Assembly (NCBI GenBank): GCA_013398955.1
Contig: VWPU01000955.1
Span: forward strand, 44,701 to 108,700
Source: Callaeas wilsoni
Taxonomy: Eukaryota; Chordata; Aves; Passeriformes; Callaeidae
Reading direction: 5' to 3'
DNA: 64,000 nucleotides
The position numbers and the translations under genes are program-made. Of this stretch, positions 12,501 to 24,700 are shown one piece after another. The notes beneath the pieces were generated by a model. The model worked only from the letters and a program-made list of their open reading frames with translations. It did not search any database and was not told the DNA's origin. Position 1 is the first letter of the stretch. Every line of letters starts with the position of its first letter.

Positions 12501-15015
12501 CTAAATGAGTGTCATGCACATAACACAGATGTGACAGGCAACTGCAACAAATACATTGTACCACCTAAGTGTGGTTTACATATGAAGAACATCAAGTTTA
12601 ATGAAATTTATTGTCAGGGCTCAAAATCATATGCAAATTCTTCACATACAAGTTATGTACATCCTTTCAAGGCCACACCTGCCCAGGTTTCAGAGTGCTG
12701 TCCCACATATTTTAGTTGTAACACTGACACATTTATCTTACACAAATGCTGAAACAAGTGTTGGCACAACCACCATTCCGGGTCACGGCAGAGCAGCGAA
12801 ACGTTCCACTGCCAAAGGATATCCGTGGATCTCTGGGGGTAGGATAGAAAGCCACAAACCTCCCCTGGCCTTCCTCGTAAAACAGCTTTGAAAAGAGCAT
12901 TTTATACATAAAAGGCAGCTGGTTATGTTTTAACAGACTCTTGTGTAAACAGAAGTGCTCAACAGATGTGCAGTGCCTATCAGAGATGGTTATCAGCATC
13001 ATTTTCATTTCCAGAACCAATAAAACTGGACATCATGCCTATTCTCTGAGCCATTTATCTACCTCAGAAGATACACTGGATTCACTAATATCTGCTATGG
13101 GATTGATAAAAACCTGATGTCAAAAGAATTGAGTATCAGAAAAAGAGAGAAACGAGAATGTCCAGCTAATGCAGCATTTCAGTCTGCAAATAGGCTCCTG
13201 ACTGATCTGAAAGTGCAAACAGACAAGTCAAAGTGAGGGGAGGGAAGGTGAAAAGACTCTGAAGCAGATATATATTTAGCAGCAGGTTAGATGGAGAGAA
13301 AAGGCTCAAGGACAATGGCAGGTCTTTTCTTCCTTGAGCTAAACCCCCAATGCATTTTTGCGAAAGAAAGCAAGTCTTCTGCTTTTAACTGTAGCCCAAA
13401 ACTGCATTATGTCTCCTGGGTGCTTTGATTTTTTTTTTCCTTTCCTTTCTAAATCTCAGCACACAGGCAGCTCCAGGGCTCAGTAGGAGAAACTCTTAGA
13501 AGCAGGCCTGCAGAAGTGAAGAGATCAGTCATTCCCTTGTCCCCCTGTTCCTGGAGCTCCCCCGCCCAGGCAGCCGCAGATGAGATTTCACGCAAGCAGA
13601 CACGGCCTTTTTAAACAGCCTGAAAGATTTAAAATCCTCCAAGAGCAAGCAGAGCATTCCTTCTGATTGCAAAGAGAAACACAGAAATGTGCTTCAGTTC
13701 TTCACAAAGGTCACGGTAACCTTCAAAATTCTATCAAAGTTCTTTTCCCCCCCTACCCCCAGCTCTATTATCTTCAGTAATTTGTAACATTCTTTACAAA
13801 ATATACTGCAGTTTCTCAGAACACAAATCCCAATGTGAACATGATGCAAGCAATCTTTGCTTAGCTAATTTTTCCTAGGCTGCTTGAAGTTTCCAAAGTC
13901 CAGATGTTTTTCCAACTGTCTTCCGTGTCCCACTACTGCAAATACATTGGTCCTTTCTTTAGAACTGCCATTTTATATACATTTTCAACTTACTCAGTGC
14001 TTCTCAGTTCATTTTTTCCAAATAAATATACACACACTTTGGATTAAATGACTTACTGTATTAGAAACAAGACATTAGAAAGCTTTAGAAAGCATGTTCA
14101 GTGTATTTTGACAAATGCAAACGTGCTGAAAGCGTGACATGTTCCATGAAACAGTACAGAGCTTTAAAATGGTGGAAAAAAATTCAAACAGTTTCCTACT
14201 TGCAGTGTCTATGGCTACCTCTCCAACCCTGTACCATTAACAATCTCATACCATGAACCATTATTTCCAACCTTGGTAGTTAAAATGTTACTGTGCATTT
14301 AACGGCGTAGGAAAAAATGCCCAATAATCTTAATTAGAGCTTGTCACGGAGCTAATTTTAACCCCCTACTACTCCAACCTAAAAACAGCGGGAAAAAAAT
14401 TGGAAGAACTGTTAATTTTTATCACCTTTACCCAAATACTGTCCAGCCAGAAGCAGATACACACATATCAAAGAATTCTTTGTCCAGACCAATGAACCCT
14501 TAAGCATTAAACCTTTGAGATGCATTTCAAACCTATTTGACACCACTGGAGAAACAAAATCACTTTTCAGAGCTCATATGAAATTGAAGAGATCCCATTT
14601 AGAGTGTAAAACATGAAGCAGGAAGACATCACTGTGCTGCTCCTGCTAAACCAGATTTACCAACAGACTGCTTTGGTTAAGGATGCACCAGCTACAGGAT
14701 TTCCCTTCACATCCCTGCACGGGATCTCTGATGAAGGCTGAGTTGAGATAATATCAGTGATTTCCCATTACAAGCAGATTGACAAAAAAGGATTGTGTTT
14801 TGTAGCTGTTGCACAGCTCAATCATCACCAGTACCTTTAGTGACAGAGCAGATATCCTTCCTTCCACAGCGAGAAAAAGGTAGTGTTAAATAAACTGATT
14901 TTGTTATCCCAAAGCTTACAGAAATCCACTACAATTACCAATGGAAAAACAACACAGAATTCTGAACACACAAATCAGTGACAATTTGGCTGCAGTAAGG
15001 ATTTCTGGAACTCAC

Positions 15016-15117
15016 CTATGGTGCAGTTTGTGGTTATTTTTCTCCGCTTGGGGTTGTGTCGTAGCAATTCTAACTCTCTCTTGGTCGGCTCCCATGTTGA
15101 ATACTTCTCTCCAATGC
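15016..15117 (-). CDS. USP22: USP22 exon 4: linker into the catalytic domain
   Basis: The exon is 102 nt, a multiple of three, in phase 1 at both ends. With the G from exon 3 it reads [21 protein letters not shown], then [13 protein letters not shown], ending in the first base of a Gly codon. This matches the segment of USP22 between the zinc finger and the peptidase C19 domain. The KRRK cluster is a basic patch that could help nuclear import (inference). The acceptor reads CATCTGCTTAG|GC and the donor ATAG|GTGAGT, both good. The next family segment, which starts LRGLINLG and carries the catalytic Cys, is not found to the left, so the following exon must lie outside the window. Mammalian USP22 has Phe where this copy has Tyr before STWEP; Tyr is seen in other vertebrates. 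Confidence 0.96.
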
Positions 15118-18100
15118 CTAAGCAGATGAAAACAAAGTTTCAGGAAGTTCTTTAGTAAAAGGATTAAAAATTCTGTTTAAGTCAAAACTTTCAATGTGCT
15201 GTCCATTAGGTTAGATTCAATTTATGCACAACTACAAGACACTGCTTGCTTTTTACTCCTCCTCAAAAAATACGCTTCGGAAAGGCATCATCAAATTTTC
15301 CAACAAAGGAGAACCAACATAAGAAAAGAAAGGCACTTCTTTACTCATAAAGAACAGCTAGGCCAATAAACTTTCCATTATTGGATTATAACCCTCCTTT
15401 CAGTTCAAAAAGAAATTCCAGCACAAGAATAAACTTGCTATTAGTCAAAAATACATTTCTTTGTGCTCAGAGGAGGTTAAATGACAGAACCAGCATCAAC
15501 GAACTTTGACAAGTTATTGAATAAATCTAAACTGACCCAACTTAATGGACAGATAATCTTTAGAGAACAGCAGAATTTAGTAATTCAATACACTAAACAG
15601 TTACTACATGTCTTAGGACATGCCATTACATAGAATGACCTCTCCTTATACCATGAATGCAGGATTAGACAAGTTGTAATTTTTGAGATTCACTCTGCTG
15701 ACATATCTAAAGTCATCTAAAAATGAAATTAGTAGTAAGTTTGAACACCACCCTCCCTCCACCAACCAGCCAAAACTCTCCAAATATTAAACTACCCTTT
15801 CTCATGAGCTAAAATCTGTCATTATTCTCTTTGAACACCAACACTGCCTCTCCAGTAGACTTCGTTTGCACAAAAGAAAGTGCAGTAGAAATGAGTCAGG
15901 TCAGTAGTAGGGAGACCAGATTTGAAATCAGAAATTTGTGTTCAGTGTAAACCTGATACAAGAAAAACACAACAGTGAAGACTCACGTGCTGACCAGCTC
16001 AATACTGCTGCAGCTTTCTATGTAGCACAGAAATTGCTGTGCAAGGTCAATTACTGTGAGTCACAAAGGCATCTCGGCATTAAAAATAAAGAATTATAAG
16101 ATGGCAAGCAATCTATTGTAAAACTGAGGATTAAAGTCAATTAAGAGTTATTTTTCACAGAATGCATGGAGCAGAAGCAGCTCTTTGCTACAGAAAATAA
16201 ATTATAAATCATACATATATGAAAAGGGTAGTAGAAAAATATAGCTGGAGGCTCACACATTCTGCATAATATACATTAAATTTTAATAGCTCTTTGATCT
16301 TCATTTTCAGAAATAGCTATGCTTGTCAGAAGCTACCCTCCCAAAAATGTTCAATTCACAGTTACTACTGACCCTCCAGGTTCTAGTAATAGAACATCTC
16401 ACTTTTGAAATTTCAAGGCCTAGAGAATTCTTATTTACACAAATACACCCATCTCTCACTTTATTTGATTCAACAACAGGTTATGCAAGGAGCTTAAGGA
16501 ACAATACCAGAATCCCTTTCCTTTATCCAAGGTTCAGCATCAAGCTACACACCCAGGAAAACAGAAAAGGCAGGGAATGACTGAGACTGATGAGGTAACA
16601 CAGCTGCAGTGCTTTGGACACACTGCACATCTGCAGAGACCCTTTGGAGACGCACAGATGGACACTTCACAGAGGATGGAACATTGCCTTCCAATAGCTT
16701 TGGCATTGGATTTCTCCAGCAACCTTGGTCATATTTGTAATGCTCCCTTAGGAATTTCTATAAATTCATTGGTAACACCGTGTTAGTACCAGCAATTGCA
16801 TGGTGCAGCTGTAAATTCCTGTGATTGGGTTCGCTGCAGTTAAAACATAGCCAAACACAGTCAGTCAGTGTGATGAACCCCAGTAATAATTTAAAAATAC
16901 CCCCTTGGAGAGGTTTAAATCCTGGTTTAAGTCAAATACAGAAAATTCATACCTGGAAACACATGGGCACTTAACTTTAGGCATGCAATAGTTCCATGTA
17001 TATCAGCAGGACTATTCATCTATATTTATATATATCTATACATAATTCTATATTTTAAATGCTGTAGAGGATGGAGACCAAAGCATGTCACAAGAGCAAC
17101 TCTAAGTAATGTTAAACATGACAGACTGGATTACTTTGAAAGATTCTGGGTGAATCAAATATTGTTCAATTAAAAAGAAATGAAAGGAAACAAAAAACCA
17201 TGTACAATTAATGTCACAAACAGAGCAAACCAGACAGAAAATGTTCTTGCAGAAGGCTTTCGTTAGAAGGAGCACAAGTTAAGTCAAATACAGAAACTAA
17301 AATGTGTTCTGTTCCAGCTATATAACCTAGCAGGAATGCTGAGGTTTTATTACTCTTGAAAATTTGGAAAAGGCAGAGTCATTTATTAGGAATGGTTTGA
17401 TGTTTAAAAATTAAAAACAACAACAAAAAACCAAACAAAACACAAAGAAGGAAAGAGTTTTAATAAAAGGTTTAATAACACTCACAAGCATGCCAAAAAC
17501 TCCAATATTAACTACCTTAAAGATCTGCAAACCATGCACAGGTCACCATTTACAATTAAAGGAAAGTAGTGTTAGAGAAGTGAAAATCAGTCATTTTTAA
17601 AACGCTGCTATAAAATAGCCAGAGATTCAAGTCAGCAGGTGAGATCTCCATCTAAGAAACTATTTTATTGGGTGAAATACTCAAATTGGCATTTCTCAGA
17701 GAATTCATCAGGGGCATAGGGATGAGTGAAGGAAAAGACAATGAAGGCTCTAGTTTATAAAAGTCACAATTTTTCAATCATTGTTTACTTCAGCAAATTC
17801 CAATTTTTTCCCTCCCAAAAATTCAAACATTAATTAGAACTAAGGGCTCTGTGTATTCTCACCTCCCTTGTTATTAATATTCAATACCAAAGGAAAAAAT
17901 ACTGGCCAAGTTGCAACTTGTTCAGAGTTACATCAGATAACCCTGAACTACAGCTGGACTGGGGAACTCAGCACACCGGGAGTTAATACTACAAGAGTAT
18001 GAAATGAATCTCATGATATTTGGGGGTTTTCTTAAAGTTTTTCTTCTCCAGGCATCATGTTGTTATGTGAGCATCTATTAAAGTATAAACTAACAGCCTT

Positions 18101-19537
18101 CGAGCACTGTGGAGAGAAATTTGAAAATATACTGCATTTACACTTCAGTTTTTAAGCCAATCACAGCTTCTGCAGTCTGGATTCACTTCTGAAGTTCTTT
18201 AAGTTGGCAACCAAATCGGAGGTAAATTAACTCTGTGGTGCAACATAAACCCAAGACACTGAGTTTGGGGTTTGTGCTCATCTTGACATTCAGTTTGGAG
18301 CAAGAAGGGATCTTTCAGATACCAAGAGGGAGGGAGCACATGGATTGGAACAATGGAGAAAGAAGGAAAATAACTGACATAATTCTCCATTTATTCTCCC
18401 ATGTACCTCCCTTTCTCATTCCTTAGATAAATCTGTGAGGAAACATATGGTTTCATAATAAAAAGACAAAAAAGAACCTATGCCACGACTTTAAAGAAAC
18501 AAAAATGTATACATTGCACACCCCAATAATTCAAAGTGTTGCTGTCTATTATCTTTACTGGTCACTACAGATTTTCCCCAGGGACAGAAGATGCAATGTG
18601 CATATTCATACAAATATGCATGTGTCTATATATATATATTTAATATGCCATTCATTAGTCAGTCAATCAGTAAAGAGGCTTCCTGCCTGGCGGCTCCTCT
18701 GGGTGATTCTTCGACTTTCTCTGCACAACTCTGTGGTCCAAGATGACCAGATGGGCAATCTTGTAGCTGTAATTCCCTGGAATATAAACTACAGCAGGCT
18801 GATGTCCACGGCAGGATAGAGTGGCTGCATCTCAGTCCACCAGGCACAAATGTATCAATTGATAAGGGCAACCTAACTAAGAAACTACTCTTTAAATCTG
18901 CGTATTTAAAAGTAAGGAACTGGGGGAGGGTTTGCTCTTTTACAGCATAATAAAGATCTGTTATGTTGCTGCAGTTGATTAATTTGGTGCCCCAAACAAC
19001 ACAGATTGGAGGAGTTTCCAGGAAAGATGCACAGCTTGAACGAAAGGTTTTTAAACATATTCCCATTTTGTCTTGCTTTGAAAACCAGTGCTTTGTGCTA
19101 AAGCATTTTAAGGTGTATTTCCTTGTTCTGGGACTCACTATCCTCCTTTCCTCTGACTCCCTTCCCTCAAACAGGGAATAAGCAGGAAGCAGACTGGGAT
19201 CTGTAGTAGGAACCAAGTGAAGGCAGCTATCTCTTGAGCCAGCAGAAAAGCTCTCGTTAATACGATGTTAGCTGCTATTTTTAAAATTGGAAATGAGGTT
19301 AAGAATGGTTTGAAGTCATATCAGCCCTGACTAAGGCTGTCACATTGAAACAGGATGCCATGGATTCCAGAAGAGACATTACTAGACAGAAGTCATCTGT
19401 CTTCAAATACAGACTTTCCCACTTTAAGAAAACATACCCCCCAGAGGCCACTGGAAATGGAAGGTGACAAGCATTTAAAACTGATGCTCACAAACTACTC
19501 AGTTTAGAAGAAACAATACCTCCTTTCCAAACAAAAA

Positions 19538-19580
19538 CCAAAACAAAGGAAAAAAAAAAAAAAAGAAAAAAAAAAGAAAA
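19538..19580. repeat. A-rich low-complexity tract
   Basis: The tract runs from AAACCAAAACAAAGG into two long A runs separated by single G bases. In the USP22 transcript it would be U-rich. No LINE or SINE body is recognisable next to it, so it is called simple low complexity. Confidence 0.9.
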
Positions 19581-20305
19581 GGTTGGTTTCGGAGGAGTTC
19601 TATCAAGGAAAGGGCATATGAAATCACGTCTGCTGCAATTATTCAATCATTGGAACATATCCAAACAAGAGGAAAACGATTTGCACGATAAAACTGGCAT
19701 TCTTAACTGTGATTCATGTCTAAAATGGCAGGATAATCAGCAAAGGGACGCTTGTTAGTGAGGTGCGTCGCCAGCCCACGCCTCTTACCTGTCATTGTAC
19801 ACTGGTAGTGAGAAACCACTGTTGGGGTGAAGGCTAAAAAAGAAAAAATTAGGGAAAGCAAACTGAATAAAACAAATGTGTGTACATATATTTGTGTGTA
19901 AATATTTCTACATAGATACTGTGCGTGTACCATGAAAGCACAGGTGTGTAAGTAAGCTGGCATGATCTATTTAAAAAAAAAAAAATTTAAAAAAATCACA
20001 CACAAGGGTGGCATTTCATGTGAGGGGAACAGATTTATTGCCTGTACCACGTAAATAAGCCTAAAGGAACAGACTGTTATATTCTCTACCTAATACAGAT
20101 CTGACTTTTGATATTATGCAAGTTTTGCAGGATTAATGTTAGATATTTCTATAAATTTTTTTTGCAATTAAAAATAAAATATTTTTGCTACAATTAAGTG
20201 TGGTGCACGTGTTAAACACACAGTCTGACTCCTGGAAAGCAAGAACTAACATCTCTCTCCCGTGGCCTGCACTACTCTCTCTAAAGAGCTTTCTTCCCCT
20301 TAGTG

Positions 20306-20320
20306 TTTTTTTTTTTTTTT
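20306..20320. repeat. T15 homopolymer downstream of exon 3
   Basis: Fifteen consecutive T on plus, A15 in the transcript, lie about 70 bases into intron 3. It makes the lysine run in the read-through frame of exon 3. Confidence 0.9.
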
Positions 20321-20385
20321 GCCACTGAACAAATGGGAGGGACAGGTATGATTAAAAACAGAAACAAGAAATTCAGGCAGGAAAA

Positions 20386-20391
20386 CCAAAC
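20386..20391 (-). other. USP22: Non-consensus 5' splice site of USP22 exon 3
   Basis: The first six intron bases read GTTTGG where GTRAGT is expected. Only the GT and the G at +5 fit. The exonic CAAG side is favourable and may compensate. The other two donors in this gene segment are both GTGAGT, so this one stands out. The reading frame and the family sequence require the junction to be here. Confidence 0.85.
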
Positions 20392-20505
20392 CTTGTAATT
20401 TCCAAGCTTTTCGTTGTTCTTCTTTGGCAATTTGTTCCATGTCTTTGTCGTATATGTAATCTTGACACATAAAGCAGTATATACCCCCATACAAAAGGTC
20501 TATGG
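20392..20505 (-). CDS. USP22: USP22 exon 3: C-terminal part of the zinc finger
   Basis: The exon is 114 nt, a multiple of three, and both ends are in phase 1. Joined to exon 2 it reads [15 protein letters not shown], then [16 protein letters not shown] and RKAWKLQ. CFMC adds a further cysteine pair to the ZnF-UBP domain, and the helix rich in Lys and Glu that follows is characteristic of USP22. The acceptor is strong: a long CT-rich tract ending TTTTGCAG. The donor is CAAG|GTTTGG, which departs from the GTRAGT consensus at +3 and +4. Reading through it would add about 30 unrelated residues, including a lysine run, before a stop near 20300. I therefore infer the exon ends here, where the next exon restores the family sequence (LQG-IGEK). 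Confidence 0.97.
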
Positions 20506-20545
20506 CTGCAAAACAGAAGGGAAGTTGGGGAGGAGGAAAAAAGAT
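20506..20545 (-). other. USP22: 3' splice site and polypyrimidine tract before USP22 exon 3
   Basis: On the minus strand this is an almost unbroken run of C and T (TTTTTTCCTCCTCCCC and onward) that ends TTTTGCAG at the exon boundary. An ACTCAC just upstream, near 20549, is a plausible branch-point context. A strong acceptor could help define the exon despite its weak donor. Confidence 0.8.
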
Positions 20546-20654
20546 GTGAGTTCATAAACCAGAAGGCATTTTAAAGCAGGCTTCCAAGTCAGGCACTCTT
20601 TCTTCCAAGCAGTCCACAAAAGAAGAAAAATCTGTACCTTAGAATCTGGAAGGA

Positions 20655-20707
20655 GAAAAAAAAAAAAAAAAAAGAAAAGAAAAAGAGAAAAACCCAGAAA
20701 AGAAAAA
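20655..20707. repeat. USP22: A/G-rich tract, U/C-rich in USP22 RNA, upstream of exon 3
   Basis: A run of A with scattered G on plus gives a long pyrimidine tract in the transcript about 150 bases upstream of the exon 3 acceptor. It could bind pyrimidine-tract proteins such as PTBP1 (inference only). It may equally be neutral low complexity. Confidence 0.8.
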
Positions 20708-21713
20708 AGTTTCATTGTGAGTTATTCAGTTGCTTCTGGCACAGCAAGAAAACTGCAGGACAACAAAGCATCAGCTGCCTTCAAGCTGTTTGTAACTCAC
20801 AATTTACCTTTCAAACACCTGAGTTACCGAGAGGCATCGGGACAGTGACTGACTACAACACACACAGAACCAGCCCTGTAAGATGTGATAGATGAGTTTG
20901 AACTGCCTTTTCCTAAGACTTCAGTAATTTCTCTTCAAGGCTATTAAAATAATCAGAAAGCACCTAGTTAAAATCCAAATGTAGGCTCAAACAGAAGACA
21001 GCACTGCAAATTCAAAGCTATTTCTCCAGGGAAAAGGTTTTCCAGGGTAGTTTATTCCACAGGTTACTTCTGTCTCAATTTTTCATTTCACACGCCCTTT
21101 CAGAACAAACAAATGAACACTGACCAATGTTAAAAATATTTTTCTTGCACAACCTCAAACAAAAGAAAGCCAAGAAACAAAATAGATACCTAACTGAGAA
21201 ATGTCATTTTACTCCAACATATACCATGGAAAACATGCAAAGTAATCATAGTAAACTGCTGATTTTCAGTACAGAGATATGAAAAACAGCCACAATCACA
21301 GGAAAGTTAAAAATCAGTGGGCACTAACAAATCCTACTAAAACACAATCTGCACCAGCAAACAGCTAAGGAACACATCACCCTTCTCCCTCAAGTGTAGA
21401 GTTTTCATTCATTTTGTTTTTTAATTCCTTTTCTTTCCAGATAAATAGCATTATTAGAATAGTCTTACTGCAGTGGAAACTTGTTTTAAACACAGGAAAC
21501 CATTACCACATTAGGTGGCCTGCAAGCAACAGCACTGAATTACTCTGAAGTGCTAAATAAGCCAAACCACATGCCATGCAGCAGAATTCTGCCATGGATC
21601 TCAGCAGGCAAACACAGGTGAAGTCTCTGTGCTGCCCCGTTTGTGGGGCAGTGCTTGTGGTGAGGTTTTTTGGTAAAGTTCCTTTCTAACCCAATCTCCT
21701 CCATCCTTCACAG

Positions 21714-21796
21714 CCTCTACCCCCTCCCTCTCCTTTAGTCCTTTGCAAGNACCTCTACTCCCTCCCTGTTGCCCCTCTCCTTTAGTCCTTTGCAAG
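21714..21796. repeat. Tandem repeat interrupted by a single N
   Basis: Unit 1 (21714-21749) and unit 2 (21752-21796) both end CTCCTTTAGTCCTTTGCAAG and start CCTCTAC. Unit 2 carries a 9-base insertion (TGTTGCCCC) and one substitution. The N is at 21750. The array is pyrimidine-rich on plus, hence purine-rich in the USP22 transcript. Confidence 0.9.
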
Positions 21797-24700
21797 CTGT
21801 TTTTTTTTCCTCCTTCCTCCCTTTTAAAATCACTTTTTCAATGATTATGTTGATCATTTGTTACTTCTCCTATTACGCAATAAACCCCAATTACTTTAAA
21901 CAGTTTTTTCTCTTGCTGATGTGCTTCATTCTTTTCTTTTGCCTGTTTGGACCACACTCAGTTTGTGGAAGAGGATAAGGACTGTGTTACCTCACATAAA
22001 GTCACAAACTCAGGATTTTCATTACCTTGTGTAATGCCCCAACACCAGAATATTTCACCCTGATGCCCAGAGGACTGAATAAACTCCTTTAGCAGAATAT
22101 CCCAAAAGGAGACAAGACTCTGAGCTGTGGTGGAGATCAGTAATAAAACACTATGCAGCTGGGAGGGAGGATATATAACAATTTACAGAACATTAGAGTT
22201 CTACAGTATTTACTCCATTACTTACTGCATTACCAGTTCTGCACAGCTTTCTAAAAATAATTGTTGAAAATCCAAAGTACTGGTCTTAAAACACACACCC
22301 AAATATTGTTCTCCACATATTTTTAAAACATCCCACAAATAGACACTCAAATAATAGAACAGGGCTGGCAGAATATTGAATAAATAGGACTCTGTGAGCA
22401 CTAATAGTTACAATTTACCATCAGAACGTGTAGGCATAGCTGTGCTCAGAGGATTCCTTACTTTTCCTTTCTTCTTGGATTTACATGCCTGAGCAATGAA
22501 ACAGAGATGTCAAGATCTAAACCAACAAGAGACCACCTTCCACAAACCACTTGTTCAGAGCAGAAGGAACTTGTGGTGTAAAGGATTGGAAAGTTTCACA
22601 GAAACACTGGCAGAGTTAAAGCTGTAATTGTCCAGTGCCTGATTAAGGACTCTTGAGGAAATATCCTCTCTCCAGCACTCTTATGGGAACAATGCAGTTG
22701 TACATATGCCAACACTTCCAATGTCTTTTTAATGACTGCAAGGGGTTTTGGACAAATTACCTCAAGCACCAGTGACAAGGCGGCCACACAGGCGGCAACA
22801 GCACGGAGGAAGGGCAGGAGTTTCTCATGGAGCCAGAACACAGCTGCTCAGGAAAAGAGTCCACTAAGAAAGTTTGGAAGTTCATTGTTTAGGTTAATAG
22901 AATTTGACTTTTTTCCTTGAAATGCACTTAAACTTTCTTATGCTGGTTGTCTTGAGGTAAAGAAGAACAGAGGAACCGCTGTTCTACTGACAGAAACTCT
23001 TCCCAAGCGAGCAATTCCTCAGCACTGACTGAAGTTACACCACGCCCAAAGGACAAAGTCCACACAAAACTTTCTCCCTCAAAGGACTGAGGGAATTAAA
23101 CAAATTTCACCTCATTGTTAGGCTGAACTTTTTTTATTTTAAGCTAAATTGCCATGAAGCTCTATCCCCAACTGAAACACCTGGCCAGAAAATTCCGTAA
23201 AAACCACGACAGTAAAGCACGAGAACGCACACGTAGCAAATTTCACCACTGGTATTTGCGTTGATATTTTGGATCACAAAACTAAAAAAGGCCTCAAATT
23301 CATAAACAGTTTGGGAACTATCAACCTAGGAATAATGCCCAGGTGTTTTGGATTAACCCACTGCCAAATCTGCCATGATGGCCCACATTCCTCACGATGA
23401 AGCTCCTCCAGAATGGCTCCTACTCCCAACTTCCAGGATCTGCTTTTCCTAGCACTACTCCAACCCTGCTCTCAGGAAGGGACAGGGGGATGAAATTGGT
23501 GAACTTTAGTTTTAGCTTAGTACACATACAGAATTTATTACCCTGGAAAAATAAAATACACATGAAGTAGAAATCTTTTTCTTTCACAAGGAAGAAACAA
23601 AAGCAATTTAAAAGAAACACAGTGTAATTTTCTTAAATTTGATCAATTTAGAGTCCTGGTTTAGGAATTCAAAACACCTACTTGGTGATCACAGGCACTG
23701 CAACATAAGAATGAAAAGACCTCTTGGAATGTAATATTTTTCTTTGCTTTTATACCTTCTGTGCTGACAACAAGGTGCCCTTCCTTTAAAGTCTGATCTC
23801 CTTGTACCCCTTTACATACAAAATTATAAGCAGCTGCAATGCAAGAGAGGAATGAAAATACATTTTATTTTTCATTTTAAAATAAAACTATCAGCCTGGA
23901 TAAGCAAGGAGGCAGCACAGAAGATCATGAAGGAATGACAACAACAACTTTATCAATTGGTGCAAGGAACACTAAGTTTGAAAAAACAACAGCTCTGGAG
24001 TGAAAGTTTAAATCTGGCAGCAAAAGGTCTTCAAACTCCATCTGGGAGCAAAGTGAAGTGTTTTAGTCAAGCACAGGTGCTTTACTTTGCCAACTATATC
24101 CACTGATGTCCTTGTGAAAATGTTAAAGAGACCAGAGATGATGGGAACACAACAAAAGCAGGGAAGTATGCCACATCCAGAGTGTGCAAAAACTTGGATG
24201 TTCAGTTTTTGAAAGACTCAGGTGAAAAGAAGTGACTTTGCTCAGCTGGGATGCTTCACTGTAATACTTTGTACCAGTCATCGGATAGCAGATATTTGTG
24301 AATCATGTTTTGGTATCATCTCCCTTGGATCACTGGGCGCACTCAAATAGAAAAAAAGCATCCAGCAGCAACTAAGCACTCAGGTCAGTTTTTACCTGTA
24401 CTGAAATTAATTAATGCCATTGTGAATGTCTGTGACTCTCTCTTGGCATATTATCAACCTCAAATCAACACACTCTGTTCTACACAAGTCACCTGCATTT
24501 TCTTCAACTTCTGTAACAAAGGAGGCTAAATTGGCAATTCTTTCAGACCATTTTAAGCCAACATCTGAAGCTAATTCATGCTCCCTGATTTCTCACCTTC
24601 AGTGTTAATCATTAAGCCCATTCCAGATAATTGGCTCAGGTTCCCAAGAAGTGATTTGTTAAACTTCAGCCAGTTCTGCACTGGATCTTGTCTCTGATCT

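Larger units (their letters stand above)
1..15015 (-). other. USP22: USP22 intron 4 (incomplete), no coding exon seen
   Basis: This block starts at the donor of exon 4 and runs off the left edge. I looked for the next USP22 exon by its conserved motifs (NTCFMNC, FFLSDRH, SGHRSPHIP, DAHEFLIA) in reverse complement and did not find it. The open frames here are short, lack family resemblance and often overlap repeats. It holds a minisatellite interrupted by an N (625-808), two CR1 3' ends (near 5.1 and 6.4 kb), and GC-richer patches at about 2050-2640 and 9160-9330 that I could not identify. Homopolymer tracts and AT-rich single-copy DNA make up the rest. Confidence 0.75.
15118..20391 (-). other. 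USP22: USP22 intron 3
   Basis: This intron lies between exon 3 and exon 4. It is AT-rich, with a TA-rich microsatellite patch around 17020-17050, another at 18628-18643, and an A-rich tract at about 19538-19580. A 185-codon open frame at 19216-18659 on the minus strand has no recognisable domain and no supporting splice pattern. I saw no other gene or mobile element. Confidence 0.85.

Noticed and set aside
20281..20555. Three overlapping minus-strand frames around USP22 exon 3
   Set aside because: Only the frame reading [10 protein letters not shown] is real, and only from 20505 to 20392. The rest is read-through into introns or shifted frames.
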